This document shows positions 42,069 through 49,619 of a stretch of DNA of 64,000 nucleotides, piece by piece. The position numbers and the translations under genes are program-made. Within the stretch, counting starts at the first letter, position 1. Each line of letters opens with the position of its first letter. The notes under the pieces are model-generated. The model ran no database searches. It saw nothing but the letters and a program-made list of their open reading frames with translations, and was not told the DNA's origin. The DNA is taken from positions 5,476,001 to 5,540,000 of the forward strand of contig NZ_CP108093.1 of assembly GCF_036188265.1 (NCBI RefSeq), in the 5' to 3' direction. This DNA is from Streptomyces sp. NBC_00247 (GTDB lineage: Bacteria > Actinomycetota > Actinomycetes > Streptomycetales > Streptomycetaceae).

Positions 42069-42949
42069 GAGGCATCGATCTCGCTTCGGTAGGGCATGGA
42101 GGTGGACGCGCCCGGCTTCTGGACGCAGAGGGCGGCGGCCGAGGAAGCCCACGCGACCGCCTCGGCGACCGGCCGTCCCTCGCCCAGGGCCACGGCCAGC
42201 GTCCCGACGAAGGTGTCGCCCGCGCCGGTCGTGTCGACCGGGTTCACCTCGGGAGCGGGGAACGGCACGGGCTCGCCGCCCCGGGCCGCGTACAGGCAGC
42301 CCCGGGACCCCAGGGTGATGACGACCTCCGGCACCTTGCCGAGCAGGACGCGCGCGGCGGCGTACGGGTCCTCGTAACCGGTGAGCTGCGCCGCCTCGTG
42401 CTCGTTGGGGACCAGCAGGTCGACGTGGTCCAGGAGCTCGTCCGGCAGTGGCTGGACGGGCGCGGGGGTGAGGATGGTGCGTACGCCCCGGGCGTGCGCT
42501 GCCCGCGCCCCCTCGGCCACTGCGGACAACGGCAGCTCCAGCTGGAGCAGCAGCAGATCGGCCGAGGCCACCGCCTCCCGCTCGGCGGGCCCGAGCGCGG
42601 TGAGGGTGCCGTTCGCCCCGGGCACCACCACGATCGCGTTGGCCCCGGTGTCGTCGACCACGATGTGCGCCGTGCCGCTGGCGCCCTCGGCGGTGCGCAC
42701 GAGCGCGGTGTCGATCCCCGCGCTCTCCAGGCCGCCCCGCAGCTGCGAGCCGTACGCGTCGGCGCCGACCGCGCCGACCATCGTGACCTCCCCGCCCGCC
42801 CGCGCGGCGGCGACCGCCTGATTGGCGCCCTTGCCGCCGGGCACGGTACGGAACTCCTTCCCCGCGACGGTCTCGCCGAGTGCCGGCGCCCGAGCGACAT
42901 AGGCGACCAGATCCATGTTGATGCTGCCGAGCACCGTGATGCGGGTCAT
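42065..42949 (-). CDS. rbsK: Ribokinase
   Basis: PfkB-family kinase phosphorylating ribose at O5. 294 aa. ITVLGSINMDLVAYV and the substrate motif PGGKGANQAVAAARAG are typical of ribokinase. VNPVDTTGAGDTFVGTLAVAL contains the anion hole and catalytic Asp. No ribose transporter genes accompany it; instead four ADP-ribosylglycohydrolase-family genes precede it with overlapping ends, which suggests that the ribose comes from intracellular riboside hydrolysis. ATG 42949 overlaps the upstream stop by 4 nt. Confidence 0.93.
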   Translation of the reverse strand: MTRITVLGSINMDLVAYVARAPALGETVAGKEFRTVPGGKGANQAVAAARAGGEVTMVGAVGADAYGSQLRGGLESAGIDTALVRTAEGASGTAHIVVDDTGANAIVVVPGANGTLTALGPAEREAVASADLLLLQLELPLSAVAEGARAAHARGVRTILTPAPVQPLPDELLDHVDLLVPNEHEAAQLTGYEDPYAAARVLLGKVPEVVITLGSRGCLYAARGGEPVPFPAPEVNPVDTTGAGDTFVGTLAVALGEGRPVAEAVAWASSAAALCVQKPGASTSMPYRSEIDAS

Positions 42950-44331
42950 GGGGTCAGTGCCTCCTGATAGGTCTGTCCGGCGAGGGTGTCGAAGCCGGTG
43001 CCGTCGAATCCCGCCACCGTGGTGGCGAGCCGGTTCTTCAGCGGGGCGGTCCAGTGGCCGGGCAGCGCGTCCGGGCCGCCCGCCAGCAGCCCGGCGAGCG
43101 ACCCGGCGGTCGCCCCGTTCGAGTCGGTGTCCCAGCCGCCCATCACGGCGTTGCCGACCGAGCGGGTGAAGTCGCCGTCGGCGTGGGTGAGGGCCGCGGC
43201 GAGCAGCGCCGCGTTGGGCAGTACGTGCACCCAGTGGTGGGTGGCGGCGTAGACCTCGTGCAGCCGGTCCACGACCGCGTCGAAGCCGCCCGCCGTCCGC
43301 CCCGCCCGTGCCGCCTCGGCCGTGTCGATGCCGAGGCGTACCGCGCGGGCGTACCGGGACCCGGGCGGCACCACGCGCAGACCTGCGGCCAGACACCCGT
43401 GCACGTCGCTCGCCCCGCCGGCCGCCTCGGCCAGCGCCGCCGCGGTGAACATCGCCCCGTACACGCCGTTCGCCATGTGGGTGAGGACGGCGTCCCGGTG
43501 CGCCTGCTCCGCCGCCGCGCCCGGATCGCCCGGGCAGGTCCAGCCGTGCACGTCCGCGCGGATCTGGGCGCCGATCCACTCCCGGAACGGGTTGCGGTAC
43601 CGGGCCGTGCGCGGCGGCTCCACCCCGTCCAGGAGATTGCGGTAGGCGATCCGCTCGGCGGTGAAGACCCGGCCGGCAGGCAGCTCGTCCAGCCAGAGCC
43701 GCGCGAGGTCGGCGGTGGCGAAGCCGCGGCCGTGACGCCGGAGCAGCAGGAGGGTCAGCAGGGGAAAGTTGAGGTCGTCGTCCTCCGGCATCCCGTCGAT
43801 GTTCTCCGCCAGCGAGGTGGGGGCGGAGCGGCGGTTCCAGGGGTACGCGCGGAGCAGCCCGTCCGGCACGCCCCGGGCGGTGAACCAGTCGGTGAGCGGC
43901 CAGTTGCCACTCGCCCGGCCGAGTGCGCGGATGCCTTCCAGCGGGAGCTTCTCCACCGGCTTGCCGAGCAGACAGCCCGCCGCCCGGCCCAGCCATCCGG
44001 CGTGCAGCCGGGCCAGGTCCGGTGCGGGACGGGCGGCCGGCGGGGCGGGCCACCGCGGGCAGAGCGCCCGTACGGCTGCCAGGTCGGTGGGTTCCTCCGC
44101 CGCCAACGGGCTCTCCAGCAGAGCGAGTTCGTCGAGCAACCGCTCGGCGAGGGTGCGCAGCCGGGGTGGTGCGGGCACCGCCGAGGCCCCGGCCCGCTCC
44201 GGCGCGGGCGGGCCCCCGGCCGTGTACCACCGCGCCGCGATCTCCGAGGCGTCCCGGCCGTCCTGCTCGGCCTGGCGCAGTTCGTGCCCGATCAGGTCCT
44301 CGGGCTGGACCCAGGTCAGCCGTACGTTCAC
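42946..44331 (-). CDS. ADP-ribosylglycohydrolase-family protein A
   Basis: 461 aa, with a ~110-residue N-terminal extension (begins VRLTWVQPEDLIGHELRQAE) before the all-helical ARH domain. The domain has GRAAGCLLGKPVE, the first metal cluster as EDDDLNFPLLTL (usually TDDT), and the C-terminal metal motif GGWDTDSNGATAGSLAGLL. The key acidic residues are thus kept, but the Thr after the Asp pair is changed. Family members hydrolyse N- or O-glycosidic bonds to (ADP-)ribose in a Mg-dependent way. GTG 44331 overlaps the upstream stop by 4 nt. Third-position GC is normal, so the operon is native. Confidence 0.87.
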   Translation of the reverse strand: MNVRLTWVQPEDLIGHELRQAEQDGRDASEIAARWYTAGGPPAPERAGASAVPAPPRLRTLAERLLDELALLESPLAAEEPTDLAAVRALCPRWPAPPAARPAPDLARLHAGWLGRAAGCLLGKPVEKLPLEGIRALGRASGNWPLTDWFTARGVPDGLLRAYPWNRRSAPTSLAENIDGMPEDDDLNFPLLTLLLLRRHGRGFATADLARLWLDELPAGRVFTAERIAYRNLLDGVEPPRTARYRNPFREWIGAQIRADVHGWTCPGDPGAAAEQAHRDAVLTHMANGVYGAMFTAAALAEAAGGASDVHGCLAAGLRVVPPGSRYARAVRLGIDTAEAARAGRTAGGFDAVVDRLHEVYAATHHWVHVLPNAALLAAALTHADGDFTRSVGNAVMGGWDTDSNGATAGSLAGLLAGGPDALPGHWTAPLKNRLATTVAGFDGTGFDTLAGQTYQEALTP

Positions 44332-45512
44332 CGCTCACCCGCCAGTACCGCGAAGGCCGCCTCGTGGGCGCGGCGACGGGCGGTGTCGGCGGCGAACACC
44401 TCGCGTGCCACCGCCGTCAGCGTGCGCGCCGGGGCGTGCAGGTCGAGCCGGCTCGCCTCGGCGACCGTCTTCGCCCACTCCTCGGGCACCGCCGCCTCCC
44501 CGTGGAGCGCGCCCACGATCGCCCCGCTCATGGTGGCGATCGAATCGCAGTCCCGGCCGTAGTTGACCGAACCCAGCACCGTACGGCGGTAGTCACCGCC
44601 ACCGGCGAGCAGCATGCCGAGGGCGACGGGCAGTTCCTCGATGGAGTGCAGCCGCGACGGACGGCGGGCGCCGAGCGAGGGGGAGCGGTAGTCGGGGCCG
44701 ACCGTGTCGAAGGGGGCCACCGCCTCCCGCAGCGGTACCAGCGCCGACTCGGGGTCGCCGTGCCGGGCCGCCTCCTCGCACACCGCCTCGATCGCCGCGC
44801 GGGTACCGTCCTTGGCGAGCGCCAGACACGCCTCCACCACCGAGACCGGCGTGGCGCCCGGCACGCAGGCCGCCGCGACGGCCGCCGCGAACACCCCGGC
44901 CGCCTCCCGGCCGTAACTGGACTGGTGCGGCGCGGCGACCTCCAGCGCCTCCGCGTACGCCGCCTCCGGATGCGCCGCGTTGACCAGCCCGACCGGCGCC
45001 ATGTACATCGCGGCCCCGCAGTTGACGATGTTTCCGCTGCCCGCCTCGCGCGGATCGACGTGCCCGTAGTGCACCCGCGCCACGAGCCACTTCTCCGCGA
45101 GGAAGATCCGCTGGAGCGGCAGCGCCTCCGCCTCCAGCTCCGGAATCCAACGCGGGGTGGAGATCAGGTCCGGGACCAGGTGCGTGGCGACGGAGTACGC
45201 GTCCAGGTGGTCGCGGACCGCGTCGTACACCCGCACCAGCGCGTGGGTCATCAAGGTGTCGTCGGTGACGTGCCCATCGCCCTTGTGGTACGGGGCGATC
45301 GGGCGGGCGGTGCGCCAGTCGTCGCCGTACCAGGGGCCGACGATTCCGTGCACCCGCCCGCCGTGCCGCTCCGCGATCTGCTCGGAGGTCCAGCCCTCGA
45401 CCGGCCCCCCGAGCGCGTCGCCGACGGCGGCACCGACGAGGGCTCCGCTCACACGTTCATCGAGGGAAAGCGTGTCCGATACGGGGTGTTGAGTACTCAC
45501 TGTGGGGATCAT
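44328..45512 (-). CDS. ADP-ribosylglycohydrolase-family protein B
   Basis: About 394 aa. The most canonical architecture of the four together with D: GAAVGDALGGPVEGW, GHVTDDTLMTHALVRVYD (TDDT metal motif), and YGRDCDSIATMSGAIVGAL (second metal motif). The start is uncertain: ATG 45512 is used and overlaps the upstream gene by 56 nt; GTG 45527 and GTG 45500 are alternatives, and GTG 45452 would remove the overlap but cut the first helix. No ribosome-binding site decides. It should bind two Mg2+ and be active. Confidence 0.87.
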   Translation of the reverse strand: MIPTVSTQHPVSDTLSLDERVSGALVGAAVGDALGGPVEGWTSEQIAERHGGRVHGIVGPWYGDDWRTARPIAPYHKGDGHVTDDTLMTHALVRVYDAVRDHLDAYSVATHLVPDLISTPRWIPELEAEALPLQRIFLAEKWLVARVHYGHVDPREAGSGNIVNCGAAMYMAPVGLVNAAHPEAAYAEALEVAAPHQSSYGREAAGVFAAAVAAACVPGATPVSVVEACLALAKDGTRAAIEAVCEEAARHGDPESALVPLREAVAPFDTVGPDYRSPSLGARRPSRLHSIEELPVALGMLLAGGGDYRRTVLGSVNYGRDCDSIATMSGAIVGALHGEAAVPEEWAKTVAEASRLDLHAPARTLTAVAREVFAADTARRRAHEAAFAVLAGER

Positions 45513-46746
45513 GGCTGAATTGTCCACCCGTGGCGGCCTGTTCCGTGGCTGCGAGCAGCCCGGCGAGTTCGATCAGATCGGTGCCCGCGAGCCGGGGCAG
45601 TGCGCACCCGGCGAGCGTCCGGCACGCTTCCCGCCACCCGGACGGTACGGTCCGGATGCCGCCGAGCGCCCCGGTCAGCGCCCCGGCGAGCGCGGGCGCC
45701 GAGTCCGCGACCCGGGACAGACAGGCCGCGGCCGGGACCGCCTGGGCGATCTGGCCCCGCGCCGCGGTGGTCAGCGCGAGCGCCACCGGTACCGTCTCGG
45801 CGGCCGCGATCCCGTAGCTGTAGACGTGGTCCACGATCTGGTGCTCCAGCACCGGGACGAGCGAGAACGCCCCTGCGGGCTCGTCCGCGAACTCCCGTGC
45901 GAGGCGCACCGCGTGCACCGCGTTGCGCGCGATCTCGGTGCCCTCGGGCAGCTGCGCGAGCGCCGCGTCCACCACCGTTCTCACGTCCGCCCCGGCGAGC
46001 GCCTCGGCCACGGCGGCGGCGACGGCCCGCGCGCCGTGCACCCCGTCGCCGTCCTGCGTGTACCGGGCGTCGAACTCGGCGAGCGCCGCGGCGGCGGCCG
46101 GATCGCCCGGGTGCACCACCGCGAGCACCGCGGCCCGCACGCAGGCGGCGTCGTCGAAGTAGTGCGGGTTGTCGTGCCCGGTCGCCGGGGGCCGCAGCCC
46201 GGCCGCGAGGTTGCCGAGCCCCGCGCGCACCGAGATCCGGGCGCGCAGCGGCAGCACCGCCGCTTCCACCTCGGGCGCCCGCTCGCTGGCCGCCGCGACC
46301 TTGGCGGCCAGCGCGTTCCACGCGCGGTCGACCGCGTCCCGCATCCGGCGGGAGGGGGCGAGCCCGTGGGCCTCGTCGGCCGCCGCCGCGAGCACCGTAC
46401 CCGCGGCGAACGCGGCCCACTCGGCGTCGTCCGAGGGGCCCAGCCGCAACGGCTCCGGCGGCTGGTTCAGCGCGATCGGCACCGGCAGCGTGGTCGTCGC
46501 GTTCTGCTCGGCGAAGGTGTCCAGCTCCCGGGTGAGCCGGCGGGTCCACTCGGGCATCCGGGCCGCCCGGTGCCGGGCGGCGGGCCAGCCGGCCGCGTCC
46601 CCGGCGGCGAGCCCCAGCAGCAGGCCCTCGATCCGCGCACGCCGGGTCGTCTCCGGCTCCTCCGTGCCGACGCGGCGGGCGCTGTCGGCGCTGTCGGCGC
46701 TTTCGGCGCTTTCGGGGAGCGCCCCGTCCGTGGCCGCCGCGGTCAT
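45457..46746 (-). CDS. ADP-ribosylglycohydrolase-family protein C, degenerate metal motifs
   Basis: 429 aa. It keeps the fold signature GLLLGLAAGDAAGWPA, but the first metal motif is PSDDAEWAAF (Thr lost) and the C-terminal one reads SRVADSAPALAG, in which the first Asp of the D-x-D pair is replaced by Val. This suggests a weakened or absent second metal site, so the protein may be a pseudoenzyme or partner subunit. The N-terminus contains a Ser/Ala/Glu/Asp repeat (ESAESADSADSA). ATG 46746 overlaps the stop of protein D by 4 nt. Confidence 0.83.
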   Translation of the reverse strand: MTAAATDGALPESAESADSADSARRVGTEEPETTRRARIEGLLLGLAAGDAAGWPAARHRAARMPEWTRRLTRELDTFAEQNATTTLPVPIALNQPPEPLRLGPSDDAEWAAFAAGTVLAAAADEAHGLAPSRRMRDAVDRAWNALAAKVAAASERAPEVEAAVLPLRARISVRAGLGNLAAGLRPPATGHDNPHYFDDAACVRAAVLAVVHPGDPAAAAALAEFDARYTQDGDGVHGARAVAAAVAEALAGADVRTVVDAALAQLPEGTEIARNAVHAVRLAREFADEPAGAFSLVPVLEHQIVDHVYSYGIAAAETVPVALALTTAARGQIAQAVPAAACLSRVADSAPALAGALTGALGGIRTVPSGWREACRTLAGCALPRLAGTDLIELAGLLAATEQAATGGQFSHDPHSEYSTPRIGHAFPR

Positions 46747-47879
46747 CGGAGTGCCCCTTCCGCGTGCAGCAGAGCCACCGGCAGCGACTCGTCCACCGGC
46801 ACGTCCACCGGCGCGTGTGCGGCCTCCCCCGCCTCCAGGCCCGGCGGCGGTGCCGCCCCCACATCCCCCACCGCCACCGGTGCGTCCGGTACGCCCGCCG
46901 GGTCGCCCGCGGTCAGCAACTCCGCGACGTCCAGCACGTGGTAGCCCCGCATCGACGGCAGGCAGCTGCCGCGCACCGGGCCGATCGCGGTGGCCCACTC
47001 CGGGGGGATCGCCGCCGCACCCTGCCAGGCCCCGGCCAGCGCGCCGGCCACCGCCGCCGTGGTGTCGGCGTCCCGCCCCATGTTGACCGCCATCAGGACG
47101 GCCGTGCGGAAGTCGCCGCGCGCGGACGTGAAGGCGCCGAACGCCAGGCCCACCGCCTCCGGCGCCAGGTCCGTCCACGGGTAGCCGCCGATCACCACCG
47201 CCGACCGCACCGCCCGCTCGGCCGTCAGCCGGTCCGGGTAGGCGCGCCCCGCCGCGGTCACCGCCCGGCGCAGGGAGCGCGCGGTCCACGAGTCCATCGG
47301 CACCACCGAGAGCGCCGCCGCGATCACGGAGGCGGGGCCCGCCCCGACCATCGCCGCCGCCACCCCGGCCGCGACCGCCTGGCCGCCGTAGATGCCCTCG
47401 CCGTCGTGACTGACCTGCCCGTCGATCGCCACCAGCCGGGCCGCCTCGGCGGGCCGCCCGGCCGCGAACACCCCGAACGGGGCCGCCCGCATCGCCAGCC
47501 CGTCGCTCCAGGCGTGCCGGTGCTGCGCGGAGATCGGCGCGGCCAGCCCCCGGCGGAGGTTCTCCAGGGTGCCGCGCTCGCTGAACCCGGCACCCCGGAA
47601 GGGCCCTTCGTCCAGATCGGCGATCCAGTGGTGCCAGGCCCGGTCCACGTCGGCGACGGTGAGCGCCGAACCGTGGCGGGCCAGCAGCAGCCCGGAGAAG
47701 ATCGCGTACTCGGTGTCGTCCGTACCCGCCGGGTCCTCGCTGACGAAGCCCTCGATCCGGCCCCAGCGGGCGCGGATCTGTGACGGTCTCAGGTTCTCCG
47801 CCGGGGCACCCAGCGCGTCCCCGACGGCCAGCCCGAGCAGTGCGCCCCGGGCCCGGTCCTTGCCCGTGATCGGTTCCAT
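46743..47879 (-). CDS. ADP-ribosylglycohydrolase-family protein D
   Basis: 378 aa; first gene of the seven-gene operon. ATG 47879 has GAAGGG about 7 nt upstream. Canonical motifs: RARGALLGLAVGDALGAPAE, PAGTDDTEYAIFSGLLLA and VNMGRDADTTAAVAGALAGAW with all metal ligands. The C-terminal ~60 residues are a Pro/Ala/Val-rich tail unrelated to catalysis. Being preceded by a 461-nt region without another gene in its direction, it is probably transcribed from its own promoter, which then drives genes C, B, A, rbsK, the CoA-transferase and the lyase. Confidence 0.9.
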   Translation of the reverse strand: MEPITGKDRARGALLGLAVGDALGAPAENLRPSQIRARWGRIEGFVSEDPAGTDDTEYAIFSGLLLARHGSALTVADVDRAWHHWIADLDEGPFRGAGFSERGTLENLRRGLAAPISAQHRHAWSDGLAMRAAPFGVFAAGRPAEAARLVAIDGQVSHDGEGIYGGQAVAAGVAAAMVGAGPASVIAAALSVVPMDSWTARSLRRAVTAAGRAYPDRLTAERAVRSAVVIGGYPWTDLAPEAVGLAFGAFTSARGDFRTAVLMAVNMGRDADTTAAVAGALAGAWQGAAAIPPEWATAIGPVRGSCLPSMRGYHVLDVAELLTAGDPAGVPDAPVAVGDVGAAPPPGLEAGEAAHAPVDVPVDESLPVALLHAEGALR

Positions 47880-48340
47880 CGAACGACCCTTCGTCCGTAC
47901 ACGATTTCCCCCTCTCCGATCTGTCCCACGCCCGGCGGGCGGGAAGGCTGACAACCGGAATAAAAGGGCCATGCGGATGAACCTAGACGAAACGGAGTGA
48001 GGAGCTGGACGGAGGAACGGGAAATCCCGGCGGGGCAAGGCTCCGTCTTTCTCAGTCCCACCCGAAAGGATGATGGGCGCCATCGGTGCGGCAGCCGGAC
48101 GGGTGAACGGGGACGGACCCTCCCGAACGGTGCGCGCGAAGAATCCGCACGGTGCGCGCGAGGGCTCCGGAAGGTGCGCGGGAACCCCGAAAGGAAGGTG
48201 AGCCAAGCCTGTCCTGCCTGGTCAGAGCGGTGGTAAGTACGGCCTGCCTTGCTGGCGGCCGCCGAATTTCGTGCGTATTTTCGACGGTGCCGGGCGGTGG
48301 CGGAGGGGCTGCGGAACCGTCGGCGGATCTGGGGAGCACT
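47880..48340. other. Divergent promoter region between the glycohydrolase operon and the VIT transporter (461 nt)
   Basis: No convincing gene. Open frames here have no ribosome-binding site and poor codon bias. The right half contains the iron-box-like sequence listed separately and a GGGGAG ribosome-binding site for the VIT gene; the left half, with CCGGAATAAAAGGGCC, is A/T-richer and probably holds the glycohydrolase promoter. Confidence 0.6.
48194..48212. promoter_or_regulatory. Iron-box-like (DmdR/IdeR) site upstream of VIT transporter
   Basis: GAAGGTGAGCCAAGCCTGT matches the 19-bp iron-box consensus TTAGGTGAGCCTAACCTAA at 13 of 19 positions, including AGGTGAGCC. It lies 129 nt before the start. 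IdeR/DmdR regulate iron homeostasis genes; the match is partial. Confidence 0.35.
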
Positions 48341-49075
48341 GTGTCCATCATCGAGACCGACGCCGCACTGCACGAGGCGCACCGCGACAACCACACCCAC
48401 CGGGACGTCAACGGTGGCTGGCTGCGCCCCGCCGTCTTCGGTGCCATGGACGGCCTGGTCTCGAACCTCGCGCTGATGACGGGTGTCGCGGGAGGCGACG
48501 TCTCGCACCGGACCATCGTCATCACGGGCCTGGCCGGCCTCGCGGCCGGAGCCTTCTCCATGGCGGCCGGCGAATACACCTCGGTCGCCTCCCAGCGGGA
48601 GCTGGTCGAAGCCGAACTCGACGTGGAACGACGCGAGTTGCGCAAGCATCCGTATGACGAGATGCGCGAGCTGGCGGACCTCTACGTCTCGCGGGGCGTC
48701 GAGCCGCAGCTGGCCGCCGAGGTCGCGCGGCAGCTGTCCGAGGACCCGGAGCAGGCCCTGGAGATCCACGCCCGCGAAGAGCTCGGCATCGATCCCGGTG
48801 ACCTTCCGTCGCCGCTCGTCGCCGCCGGTTCCTCGTTCGCGGCCTTCGCGCTCGGTGCCCTGCTGCCGCTGCTGCCGTTCCTGCTCGGCGCGACCGCGCT
48901 CTGGCCCGCCGTCCTGCTCGCCCTCCTCGGCCTCTTCGGCTGCGGTGCGGTGGTGGCCCGGGTGACGGCCCGCAGCTGGTGGTTCAGCGGGCTGCGACAG
49001 CTGGCGCTGGGCGGCGGCGCCGCCGCGCTCACCTACGGCCTCGGGGGCGTCTTCGGGGTGGCGGTAGGCGGCTGA
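48341..49075 (+). CDS. VIT1/CCC1-family Fe2+/Mn2+ transporter
   Basis: 244 aa from GTG 48341, with GGGGAG 5 nt upstream. FGAMDGLVSNLALMTGVAGG is the VIT N-terminal signature, AAGAFSMAAGEYTSVASQ the second helix with the metal-path Met/Glu, then a charged hydrophilic loop (ELDVERRELRKHPYDEM... EDPEQALEIHAREELG) that in this family binds cytosolic metal, and three C-terminal helices. Bacterial members are thought to export or sequester Fe2+/Mn2+. It is transcribed alone. Confidence 0.93.
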   Translation: MSIIETDAALHEAHRDNHTHRDVNGGWLRPAVFGAMDGLVSNLALMTGVAGGDVSHRTIVITGLAGLAAGAFSMAAGEYTSVASQRELVEAELDVERRELRKHPYDEMRELADLYVSRGVEPQLAAEVARQLSEDPEQALEIHAREELGIDPGDLPSPLVAAGSSFAAFALGALLPLLPFLLGATALWPAVLLALLGLFGCGAVVARVTARSWWFSGLRQLALGGGAAALTYGLGGVFGVAVGG

Positions 49076-49619
49076 CCCGCGATTCCGTCGGAATCCGGGG
49101 TCCGTGACCGACGGCGGGCCCGGAGGTGGCCCGCCAGACGGCCGGTCGCCGGCGGTTCTCCGGGCGCCCGGAATCGCCCAACGGGCCGCCGCCCCACCGG
49201 TGCGCGTCCGGTTCACTCGCACGGCCCGATTCATACGACGACCCGGAAAGCAACCCGCAACACCCCGGAAACGCGTGTGACGTACGTCCTGGTTTCCGCT
49301 ACTGGGCGGAAGCGGCCCGCGCAACGTAAAATGAGAGCCTATGCACGACACCACATAAGTAATCGTTACTTCCTGGTTTCGATCGCATGGCCACCGGGCA
49401 TGAGCCTCAGACACCGCAGGCAACGACGCCTGCGCTCTGCGGCTCCCCGGGCGTTGATCTCTCCGACGGCGACCCATCCCTCGCGATGCGACGTCCGCAT
49501 GTTGGAACGGGCCTTCCGCTCAGCGAGAAGCGGCCCATCATGTAACCTGCACGAAATTTCGCAGAGGGCCAACGTCGTCCCTCGGCAATGCATATGCCAC
49601 GACGACGACGGGAGAGCCG
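49076..49619. other. Long gltB upstream region (544 nt)
   Basis: No gene supported. A weak hairpin (49113-49120 with 49128-49135) may terminate the VIT transcript. The right part holds a long A/T-richer leader of gltB, with the direct repeats listed separately at 49282 and 49366 and an imperfect hairpin at about 49510-49535 (GGGCC...GGCCC). The length suggests a regulated promoter and untranslated leader. Confidence 0.6.
49282..49380. promoter_or_regulatory. Spaced direct repeats in the gltB promoter region
   Basis: GTACGTCCTGGTTTC (49282-49296) recurs as TTACTTCCTGGTTTC (49366-49380), 13 of 15 identical. The starts are 84 nt apart, eight helical turns. On the reverse strand each contains GAAAC-n6-GTA, reminiscent of half of a GlnR box (GaAAc-n6-GTnAC). 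Candidate nitrogen-control element. Confidence 0.4.
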
